DNA from: Lentinula raphanica
Taxonomy: Eukaryota > Basidiomycota > Agaricomycetes > Agaricales > Omphalotaceae
NCBI GenBank assembly: GCA_027919835.1
Contig: JANVFP010000006.1
Location: 744,001 to 808,000, forward strand
Direction of reading: 5' to 3'
Length of the DNA stretch: 64,000 bases
Of this stretch, positions 55,983 to 64,000 are shown one piece after another. Position 1 is the first letter of the stretch. The number at the start of each line of letters is the position of its first letter. A program made the translations under genes and the position numbers. The notes beneath the pieces are model-generated. The model did not search any database. It had not been told where the DNA came from and worked only from the letters and a program-made list of their open reading frames with translations.

Positions 55983-56647
55983 ATGTTCTTTCTCGCCGGG
56001 ATTAACATGACATTGATACACACCCTCTTCCTTTTACTACTTGGACAAGTTGGACCACGTTCTTACTCAAAGGTACACGCTGCTCCAGTCGACACTTCGG
56101 TAGGTGACCATTAGCTTTGGTGTGAAGCTTTTGGGCTCAAGTTTATTTACGTGAACCACAATTCACAATCCACTAGGTCTCTGTTGTCCACACTGGAGCA
56201 AGCGGAACTAGTGTCACAAGCCAGGCCATCGAAGTGACATACTCGAAACCGCATCTTGAGCATCGGCGGGCTGTTCCTGTCCATCCGTATGCAATTGAGC
56301 ACGGTTTCTATTCGAGTCAATTACTACCTCATGAAACAGTCCAGTTCGACGTCTGGTTCACCTATCTTACCGTACCAGGGGATTACAACTCGAGGACAAG
56401 AGAGAAACCATCTGCGCCGATGAATCATTACATTCTACCTGTGGACGTTACGAAGAAAGTGAAGGAACGGATCGCAGAAGAAGAGAATATACTAGAGGAT
56501 CAGGGAGTAATTGAGCTTGTGCCTTGGAATTCTGCATTCTCGCTGGCAGATGAGTTGGCAGAAGGTTCAGGGTTTGGATATCAGAGGCATGGAGAATCTG
56601 GGCATCGTTGGGTTCAATGGGATAGGCATCCGACTTCACATAGATGA
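55983..56647 (+). CDS. secreted protein, family member 3
   Basis: Two exons (55983-56099, 56177-56647) encode 195 residues. The first exon reads MFFLAGINMTLIHTLFLLLL then GQVGPRSYSKVHAAPVDTS, a signal peptide ending in the same A-P-V-D motif as member 1. The second exon has SVVHTGASG, VQFDVWFTYLTVPGDYNS, KERIAEEENILEDQGVIELV, PWNSAFSLADELAEGSGFGY and HRWVQWDRHPTSHR. The intron position is identical in all three paralogues. Its 3' flank (ATAGGATTGTGGAAT) resembles that of member 1. Function unknown. Confidence 0.82.
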
Positions 56648-57051
56648 TATAGGATTGTGGAATTCGAAAATAAACATTGCTGTGCGATGAAGATCATCTC
56701 TGTAGTGACAAAGAACAACGGACTCTAGATCTTATTTAAATCTTTCGTTTGATTACAGTAATACTACTGAAGCCTGCCTGGTAAACACCACTCGACAGTT
56801 GGTGCGACTCACCCAGAATATTTCATGATATGTACATACTGTTATTCACCGCTTAAGCTGAAATTCATTGACATCGACCATCCTCCATTATCTCAGTTAA
56901 GGGAGAAGCAAGTGGTGACAGACGGAAGGACGACAACAGTTTGTAGAGTACGAAACTAGGCTGCTACTAGACTACATCAATGAAACTCTCCTTCAACGTT
57001 TCACGCGCTTCAGTAAAATCGTCCTAGATCATCGAACATCTCATGGACTCC
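56648..57051. other. intergenic region between secreted gene 3 and the membrane-protein cluster
   Basis: The two genes converge here. It starts with the conserved 3' flank of secreted gene 3. I see no gene or repeat beyond that. Confidence 0.5.
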
Positions 57052-57931
57052 TCAGTCCAAATCCAATCGACGTCGATATTTCATTCTCCCAATATCTCTC
57101 TTCTGATGTTCTTTCATTGTCTGGACAGTACGAAAGTCAGCCCAATCGGCGAAAGCTTCTTGCGTACAAATGCACAAGTAGCGCCAGACGGAACGAAAAA
57201 CTCACTGGTTTGAGGCCACAAACAGGACTCAACCAGGGACACTGTTCATTTCCTCCTCCTCCTCCTTGACCACTTTCCATCGCCGTCCTCCGCTCAATCT
57301 CAATCTCAACCTTGACCTCATCTCTCCCAGGCTCGTCCCAATCACTAGCAACACTACGACGCCAATTCTTAGCCCACTCATGCACGTTCTTGCACTTCAG
57401 CCCGCGCACCTTGCCTAGGTGACCGGTTTGGTGACAGTTTGCGAACATGAAGACGACAAGTGTGATGACGCCGAAAGCAAGGCAGACTAGTAGGATATAA
57501 CAGCCTGCGGTCTTCAACATTCTGCATACGGTCTCGCTCATACTGTTGTGCACATATAGGAACTGAGCACCAGATTCGAAGCGTTGTCGGACCAAGTTTG
57601 TTGTCGTGGATATGCATTCTGAAGAGAGTTCATTCGTCGGAATGGCTAGACCTGCTTCGACGAGGGCCTCGTGGTTGATCTCGGGACTGCTGTGCCAGAG
57701 GGATTGGGGGGTGGATAGGTGTGCGGGTTGTGGATGTGTGAGAGAGACACGGCTGGAACTCGAATCGGAGCCTCCCGAAAGCCCGTTCGGCAGATCAACG
57801 AGAGGGACGGTGTCACCGTAGGGGTCATCCTCGCGTTGGGGTTGGGCTTTCAAGGTGGACAGCGTGCTACCCGCAACAGCTAGACGGACGGCGAGGGTGA
57901 TGAGAGGAAGTAGGGTGGTATGAAGACGCAT
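57052..57931 (-). CDS. single-pass membrane protein, cluster member A
   Basis: Two exons (57931-57206, 57120-57052) encode 264 residues. The start MRLHTTLLPLITLAVRLAVA is a signal peptide. A Ser/Pro-rich ectodomain follows (LSGGSDSSSSRVSLTHPQPA). The membrane helix is GCYILLVCLAFGVITLVVFM. The juxtamembrane part has Cys and basic residues and GQGGGGGNEQCPW. After the intron the tail reads TMKEHQKRDIGRMKYRRRLD, which aligns with the basic tails of members B and C (HTKREV then HRKRT type). Reading through the intron gives a different, unconserved tail. Function unknown. Confidence 0.72.
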
Positions 57932-58838
57932 AATGACGGTATCTTGGTATTGGAGGGGGGTTTGAGATCTGGTGAGTAGCCAAAACGTACAGAAACAGAT
58001 AGAGGTCACTGGTCCAGCCGGTGATGGAGGTTTTCTTGTTCGAGTGAAGGACTGTGAAGGACCCAAGGAGGGGAAGGGATGCGATGTGGGGCATTCCAAA
58101 TAAGAAAGAATCGCACGACGCCGGACGGCGCAAATGTGGGTGAGGAGGGGTGAGGGTGCAGTGTGTGATAAGAGGTGATAAGCAATTTATCCAGTTGATC
58201 CGGATCCCAAACGCCTCTGCAGATAGTCATCTCGCGGACAGTGGACTTGAAGCTTGAAGTCTTGAACGTTGACAATACGAACGGGAATGACGAGGAATGA
58301 TGCTACGCATAACAGTCAACGTTCGTAGCCTGTAGGAGCCCGTACTAGGCTGTGATATAGCAGACAAATCATAGTGGCGGCTTGTCATCTCTGGTCGTAC
58401 ATCACTCTGAGCAGTCTAATATTTTCTCCGTTGTACTTACCCATCGGCGATCGTCTAGCTACTCTATAGTTTGGTGAAGACATAGATTTCAATCACAATT
58501 CCAGTGTTAGTGGTTACCGATGAACGACAAGAGAACACGTACATATACGAGGGAAATCTATATATCATGAAATCCGGTGAGGCCATTTTCTCCAACCTGC
58601 TTTTTCCCTTCCTTTGAAAGCTTGTACACACCAATCTACTGCTCTAAAAAACCCCGGCTGGTCCGATGGAGTCAAAACAGGTCGAGACCGACGACGACGA
58701 TAACGACGATTAGGACAACGACACCGATAACGACTATAACGACAGCAACGACGATAACGACTCAATATTCAGCAACGACATTTCGTCCAACAAAAGAGAC
58801 AGAATCACACGTACCATTGCACCATACCAACAAACCCA
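57932..58838. promoter_or_regulatory. divergent promoter of members A and B
   Basis: 907 bp between divergent start codons. The right part carries the leader repeat described for member B and a block (CCGGCTGGTCCGATGGAG, near 58650) also found before members C and D. Confidence 0.55.
58684..58790 (+). repeat. ACGATAACGAC-rich leader repeat before member B
   Basis: Repeated ACGACGATAACGACGATTAG-like units, almost free of T runs, about 50-150 bp before the start codon. Similar tracts precede members C and D. Confidence 0.65.
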
Positions 58839-59739
58839 ATGAACCTCTCTCGACTTCTCTTCTTCGTCACCCTCGCCGTGCGCGTCTCGTGCACAAGTTC
58901 AAATCTTCGTTCCTCCGGTGATGCTGACCCTCGCTCTCGAAACACGCCGAATTTTTCTTCATCATCCGACACCCTACGGTCTAGCACGCCCCCAGTGCTC
59001 GGATATCATACAACCGGCCATGCCAAAGACAACACCAACACCAACACCGATGCCAATGTCAACGCGAGTCCAAACAGTGTTGATGTTGGCATGCATGTTG
59101 GCGGAAATTTGAACAGTCCAAGCGAGAGGACACTCGTCGACTTTGATCATATCGAATCACAAGATGATTCACGTCCAGACTCCTTCCGTTCCCATGCTTC
59201 CTCCCGAACCCTAACTTCATCCAAGAGCAAGACCAGAGACTGCATAGAATTCGTCAAGCAGAACAAGGCCCTCTGTGCAGGTTTAGCATTCGTGGGGATG
59301 TGTGGCATTGGGTTTGCGGTGACGCTTGTGGTGTTACAGAATAGACCGCATGGTTCGAATGATCCTACGTGTTTGGCGCCGAGTGGGAGCCATGGTGGGG
59401 GGTGTACGAATACGACGACGATGATGAAGAAGAGGGGTGTGAATTCTAGAGAAGGGGGTGAAGGAGGAGGAGAGGAGGAAATTTGTCGACTGGAATATAA
59501 CCTTGGGGATGAATGTAGTTGTAACGCCGCAACGGTGAGTGTTTTCCTTTCCTCATGACAAAGAACCAGAACTCATTCCAAATCTCTCCTCTCCCCGCGT
59601 CCAGGAAATCATCGAAGCTGATCCTAATGGGGAGATCCAAAGCATCAGGCGAGGACCAGGTAGAGAGGTGAAGAAGGTGACACATACGAAAAGAGAAGTG
59701 TTCAGGTCGATTCATCGACAGCGTACTATCTCAGTCTGA
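58839..59739 (+). CDS. single-pass membrane protein, cluster member B
   Basis: Two exons (58839-59534, 59605-59739) encode 276 residues. The start MNLSRLLFFVTLAVRVSCTS is a signal peptide nearly shared with C and D. The ectodomain has an Asn/Thr repeat (KDNTNTNTDANVNAS). The membrane helix is ALCAGLAFVGMCGIGFAVTL. Next come Cys-containing motifs (DECSCNAAT) before the intron and a tail with KKVTHTKREVFRSIHRQRTI. The intron position and tail match member C. Function unknown; a surface receptor or cell-wall sensor-like role is only inference. Confidence 0.75.
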
Positions 59740-61150
59740 ATGTGTATGTGAACGCGTGAACGTCGACATGGTCGAGTGGAGGCAGAAGCCGTTCGCCGTT
59801 CGGAAGAAAAATGTGCCGTAGTGATTGTATGATATGCCGGACGCAAGCCGGACCAGTTGCCGAACTTTGTTTCTCATTCGAGACCACCACCATCTTTGAA
59901 GCTTCAAGCTTATTCTCTCGTTGAGTTGCTCAAGTATCTTCAAGATTAGCGTTTATGCATGCGCTACCACTGTGCAGAACAATCGTAAGATTTGCAATAT
60001 TGTGGACCACTCTGACCTACTCTGACTCCGACTCTGATACTGTGGGCCTTAGTCCCAGAGCTCAGCCAGAGTCCCAAATAAATGAACGTTTCAAGACTTC
60101 CCAATCATCCGTCAAATATCGTTGATTCTCCTCATCCCCCTCTTCGCCTCTTCGTCATCGTCGTTGACCTCGACCTCCATACACACCCACACCCAGCTCG
60201 TCCTAGCCAAATTGCGCCGAATCGAGGTGTACGCTATCCGAGAGATAGGACCGATTTGCGTGTCTGCGATCGAAGTGAGGGAGATTCGTTAGGGTTGCGC
60301 GCACGCGAGAGGTGGTGAGCTTTGAGATGGCAATGGAGATGCCGGCGGTGACGACGACGACTAGGAGGAGAACCCGAGGTTGATGTTGACCCTCGTTGAC
60401 CTCATTCAAAGCCATTCCTCTGCCTGAGCCGGATGGGCAGGTTTTCCTCGTTCCTTTTTAGGATCTGTTGATATGCTCTTGACGAAAAGAGGCAGGGGAA
60501 CGCGAAGCCGACTATGAGTGAAAGTGAGAAGGGGAAAGGAAATGGCTCGACGGAGTCGAAGCATGAAGAAGGGCGCGAAAGAGAAAGAGACAAAGACGAA
60601 GAGTGACAGACGCGAACGAAAAAAAAAACTCGCCTCAGTCAAGACTCAATTGGCCTCAGAGTACCGCCGTAGCTTGGATCGAGATCGAGAAGACCAAGTT
60701 TGCCATTGAAGATATGTGCCGAAGACAAGCCTTGCTTGTCGTCGTCCAATACCGCAATCTCAAGCTCAAGACTTTTGTCATTCTCTTCAAATTCAGCCTC
60801 TACAGCATTACTCATAGCTTTCGTGAGTGTTCTCTGCTTCAATCACACCAAAAATACTCATTTCTCTGTGTGTAACTCCAGGTACAACGGAAATGTATCA
60901 TTATCTACCAGTCCTCAATGATCTCTCCCCATTTTGAGCCTACACTCGTCCCCGTTCCCGAACGTGTTCCTACAGCAGACAACGTGCATGACGCGTCATA
61001 GTCGGACTGCTCTTCCCCCTCGTGTTTCCTCCCAACGAGGATCTTTTCTGCTCTAGTCTCCCCACTGCCCAGTGTGAAATCCACGCTACGACGGAGGACG
61101 TTGCAGACCTCGAAGTCTGGTCCTGATCCAGATGGTCAGTGGGTCATGAG

Positions 61151-61178
61151 GCCTGAGGCGTGAAGCTCGAAGGCCAGA
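61151..61178 (+). repeat. short dispersed GC-rich repeat, copy 2
   Basis: GCCTGAGGCGTGAAGCTCGA and following bases, similar to 39783-39810. Confidence 0.4.
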
Positions 61179-61820
61179 CGACTCCTGTCGCATGGAGCTC
61201 GAACTTGAAACGTCGTACGTCCATGACCCCATGCACCTTCAAGCAACCGTACTAAAATTCCCTTCTTTGGTTTTTCCTATCCGTCTCCTTCCGTCTCTCG
61301 CTTGTTTTCTGCCTTTTCCTGTGTCCTGTGTCCTCCTGTGTCCAGCTAAATCCAACTAGGTCCAACTGTGCCTAACTGCGCCCAGCCTCTATCATCCCTT
61401 ATCAGCCTCTATCCAAGATCATCGTGCTCTAAGAGGCTCTAAGCGATATCGCTTGCCCCATGGACCATGAGGCATTGAGGGGCTATCTGGGGCTATGTTG
61501 TCGCAGGTCGTCGCTTGTAAGTTGTTATCGCCCTCTCGCTTCAACCCATTTTCACGAATATCTCTTCCCCGCCTTTCCCCGCCTTTTCCCAGCCTCTTCT
61601 ACGTTCATGAAACTCTTCGCAGCTTCCTCAGGTTTCTTTCAACTACATATTTCTCGGTACCCGTATCCATTCTCTCTTCAGCTGGGTTGTTGGACCCCAT
61701 GGGGTACGTTGTCTTGAAAGTTAAGTTGAAACGTTTCATGATGATTCTTATCATGAAGAAGAAGAAAAAATCGCTCATAAGTTCCAACATTTCAACAGCT
61801 TTCGACCTGTTTCATCAAGA

Positions 61821-61870
61821 TCATCAGCTATCATCAGCTACCATCAGCTATCATCTGGTATCATCAGGTT
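61821..61870 (+). repeat. 10 bp tandem repeat
   Basis: TCATCAGCTA repeated five times with small changes. Confidence 0.7.
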
Positions 61871-62088
61871 CCAAGAACTTCCAAGCCTGTTTGAGCAGGA
61901 TCCCATCAAGGTCTCCGACGTTGTCCGATGAGCGATTTTCGTTTTGCAAGAAAAAAATTTCGAAAGAGAGAACACATAAAGGGTCACGAAATCCGGTAAG
62001 AGCCCAGTTTTGTTCCTCGCACAAAGCTCATCAACTACATCGCTCTAGCACTCAACAAACCCCGGCTGGCCCGAGGAAGTTAAAACAG

Positions 62089-62170
62089 GTCGAAACAGGT
62101 CGAAACCGACAACGATAACGCAGTAACGACAACAATCACGACGATAACGACAACTACGCTAACGATCCAC
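62089..62170 (+). repeat. ACGATAACGAC-rich leader repeat before member C
   Basis: AAACAGGTCGAAACCGACAA then ACGATAACGCAGTAACGACA-type units, matching the tract before member D almost base for base. Confidence 0.7.
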
Positions 62171-62205
62171 AAAAGAAGAAACACATACATATACACACGT
62201 ACGCA

Positions 62206-63228
62206 ATGAATCTCTATCGACTCCTCCTCTTCGTCACCCTCGCCGTGCACGCCTCGAGTACCTCAGTCCAGCCTTCGCTCGACGCCGACTCCAAGAACGT
62301 TCAAAACCCCGCTCCCTCTCCTGCGCCGAACATACCTTCCCCTTCCAAACCTCTATCCAAGGGTGAGGAGTCTAAGTTGCCTTTGCCCGGTGGCCTAGGT
62401 CAAGGTCGTACTACTGGCGATGTCAAGGTTAACGCTGACGCTGTCAAGGCCGATTCGAACGCAAACAGTGAAGTTGGCGATGCTTCGGCCATCACGAAAC
62501 CCGGCAAAGTCTTTCAACATAGTGGACGACTCGAAACAGGTTCCTACTATCCCGAGGACACTCATGATCCCTCCTCCAAAACCCCAAACCAACCTACCCG
62601 AAACCGAAACCTGAAAAGCCTAGCAACGCAAAAAGCCAGACAGTGCTGGAAATTCATAGATGAACACAGGCTCGCCTGTGCACTCGTCATGGTCGGGGCA
62701 GCGTGTGCGACCGGGATGGCGGTTGGGATTGAGTATGCGGTGACCCATTATCATCCGCCGCCTGATTGTCCGCCGGGGACGTTTGGGAGTTATGATGCGC
62801 CTGGGGCTTACAGCACTGCTCTGATTGGGGGTGGTGGGAGTGAACAGGTGTGTGTGAATGCAACGACGGGGGTGAAGAAGAAGAGGGGGGTGGAGGAGAA
62901 GGAGGAGGGAACGTGCCGTGTAGTACCCGAGCATGAATCATGTCCTTGTGAGGCTGCGACGGTGAGTTTTTTCCCCCATTTCTTCGAAGCTTTTGTGCTC
63001 GTGTGCTCGTGTGCTCGTGTGCTCTTTGGCTTTGGCTTCTTCGACCGTCGAAACAATCAAACTCACACTCTTTTCTCTTCTTTTTACCCTTTTTGCTTCG
63101 AGCAGGGAACTGTCGGGTCCAACGGGAAGATCGTCAACCTGCCAGGTGGGGGTGTGAATGATGTGAAGCATACGAAGAGAGAGGTAGTGAAGGCGGTTCA
63201 TCGGAAACGTACTACTGCTACTATTTGA
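62206..63228 (+). CDS. single-pass membrane protein, cluster member C
   Basis: Two exons (62206-62961, 63106-63228) encode 292 residues. The start MNLYRLLLFVTLAVHASSTS is a signal peptide. The ectodomain is Pro/Ser-rich (NPAPSPAPNIPSPSKPLS). The membrane helix is LACALVMVGAACATGMAVGI. A short Pro/Gly-rich part (HYHPPPDCPPGTFGSYDAPG) and a Cys-containing region (CPCEAAT) precede the intron. The tail reads NDVKHTKREVVKAVHRKRTT. The long unspliced frame through 63105 is the intron read as coding. Function unknown. Confidence 0.75.
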   Translation: MNLYRLLLFVTLAVHASSTSVQPSLDADSKNVQNPAPSPAPNIPSPSKPLSKGEESKLPLPGGLGQGRTTGDVKVNADAVKADSNANSEVGDASAITKPGKVFQHSGRLETGSYYPEDTHDPSSKTPNQPTRNRNLKSLATQKARQCWKFIDEHRLACALVMVGAACATGMAVGIEYAVTHYHPPPDCPPGTFGSYDAPGAYSTALIGGGGSEQVCVNATTGVKKKRGVEEKEEGTCRVVPEHESCPCEAATVSFFPHFFEAFVLVCSCARVLFGFGFFDRRNNQTHTLFSSFYPFCFEQGTVGSNGKIVNLPGGGVNDVKHTKREVVKAVHRKRTTATI

Positions 63229-63338
63229 ACGTCGCCACGACCTACTACCGTACTATCTAGTGGGTCCCGATCAAGCGTTTGAATTTGTGTTATCGCGTTC
63301 TCGCTTCGACCCCCTGGGCCGTTTTCACCATTTCGAAC

Positions 63339-63374
<36 letters not shown>

Positions 63375-63890
63375 CCACTGTCCAGCCTCTTCTTCCACGT
63401 CTTGAAACGTTGCATGAAGATTCTTATCATTATAACAGCATGCGCTGAGACCTGTGCAGACTCCGAAGAAAAAAAAATCGCTTACTTGCGTACGACGGCT
63501 GTCTCGTCAGGTTTTGAATTGTTCTCGATTCTGGTTCAACGTTCGAACTCGTTTGAACCATCAAAGTTTCCGATGCTGTCCGATGAGCGATTTATGCTTC
63601 AGGGTAAAACACATAAAATCTCATCATATCCGGTGAAAATCCAGTTTTGTTTCTTTCCTTCCCACTTGCACAAAGCTCATAAACACTCTTATAGTCTATT
63701 ATTCTAGCTCTCTAGAACTCAACAAATCTCGGCTGGTCCGAGGAAGCTCTAGCCGCCAAAACAGGTCGAAACAGGTCAAAACCGACAACGATAACACAGT
63801 AACGACAACAACAACGACGATAACGACCACGCATTAACGACAACACAATAACGATCCACAGAAGAAGAATAACACACCTATACATACACG
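63229..63890. promoter_or_regulatory. promoter region of member D, duplicated from C
   Basis: It is a diverged copy of the region before member C, with the same order of short blocks. It contains a CT microsatellite near 63341-63369 and the ACGATAACGAC leader tract. Confidence 0.6.
63765..63860 (+). repeat. ACGATAACGAC-rich leader repeat before member D
   Basis: AACAGGTCAAAACCGACAAC then ACGATAACACAGTAACGACA-type units, expanded relative to member C. Confidence 0.7.
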
Positions 63891-64000
63891 ATGAATCTCT
63901 ATCGACTCCTTCTCTTCGTCACCCTCGCCGTGCACGCCTCGGGTACCTCAACCCAACCTCAGTCCTCCTCCTCCGCCGCCGATGGAGCTGGCGTTGGTTC
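63891..64000 (+). CDS. membrane protein, cluster member D, cut by the window edge
   Basis: Only the first 36 codons or so are present: MNLYRLLLFVTLAVHASGTS, a signal peptide almost identical to member C, then TQPQSSSSAADGAG. The rest lies outside the window. By its close match to C it should encode the same membrane-protein type. Confidence 0.75.
   Translation, partial: MNLYRLLLFVTLAVHASGTSTQPQSSSSAADGAGVG

Larger units (their letters stand above)
59740..62205. other. long intergenic region between members B and C
   Basis: The right half (about 61490-62205) is duplicated upstream of member D (about 63260-63890), with the same landmarks: GAAACGTTTCATGATGATTC, TTGTCCGATGAGCGATTTTC, CACATAAA, CCAGTTTTGTT, GCACAAAGCTCAT. 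The left half has a possible degraded minus-strand gene: a frame 60639-60842 and a hydrophobic stretch PRVLLLVVVVTAGISIAISK at 60203-60415. I could not join these into a supported gene. Confidence 0.45.

Noticed and set aside
60203..60842. minus-strand hydrophobic and acidic frames that suggested a fifth membrane-protein copy
   Set aside because: No signal peptide or basic tail could be joined in phase; kept only as possible degraded gene.
1..64000. CRISPR arrays, bacterial operons, rRNA and tRNA genes
   Set aside because: None recognised; the intron-rich gene structure is eukaryotic. A tRNA scan was not possible by eye, so a single tRNA could be missed.

Overview
The window is nuclear DNA of a filamentous basidiomycete, most likely an Agaricomycete (mushroom-type fungus). 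The evidence is the dense gene packing, many 50-60 nt GT-AG introns, a latent mushroom-type tyrosinase, and gene structures typical of that group. No rRNA or tRNA gene, CRISPR array or bacterial-type operon was recognised. Gene spans run from start codon to stop codon and include introns. Most exon borders were set by hand from splice signals and reading-frame continuity.

Positions 1-42.7 kb are a conserved housekeeping block. In order: an acidic serine-rich protein; TMA20/MCTS1; CRM1/exportin-1; the GID ubiquitin ligase subunit RMD5; the 60S biogenesis WD protein NSA1; the branched-chain keto-acid dehydrogenase E2; a peroxisomal enoyl-CoA isomerase; chaperonin CCT1; a coiled-coil protein; an unrecognised six-exon gene; tyrosinase; the mitotic phosphatase CDC25; an SGNH esterase of the IAH1 type; tRNA-splicing endonuclease SEN34; an EI24-family membrane protein; linker histone H1; two close tandem mitochondrial genes (MZM1/LYRM7 and a GGQ release-factor-like protein); CAP/Srv2; a PhoD-like phosphatase; a short Asterix (PAT complex) homologue; and a two-TM membrane protein. 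A 538 bp foldback MITE with a 9 bp target duplication lies just past the IAH1 stop.

Positions 42.7-57 kb are accessory. Three related secreted-protein genes (about 187-196 aa) share gene structure, C-terminal motif and an upstream element. The first is separated from the other two by a mobile-element region. That region carries an intact Crypton-type tyrosine recombinase (GCR1_C-like C-terminus) on the minus strand. Convergent to it is an intact eight-exon gene of unknown function on the plus strand.

Positions 57-64 kb hold a second fast-evolving cluster: four paralogous single-pass membrane proteins (one on minus, three on plus, the last cut by the window edge). Each has a signal peptide, a Ser/Thr/Asn-rich ectodomain, one TM segment and a short basic tail encoded by a second exon. 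The plus-strand copies share an ACGATAACGAC-rich leader and several hundred bases of duplicated upstream DNA.

The most novel parts are the two-gene Crypton-like element, the secreted trio, the membrane-protein array with its repetitive leader, and the foldback MITE.
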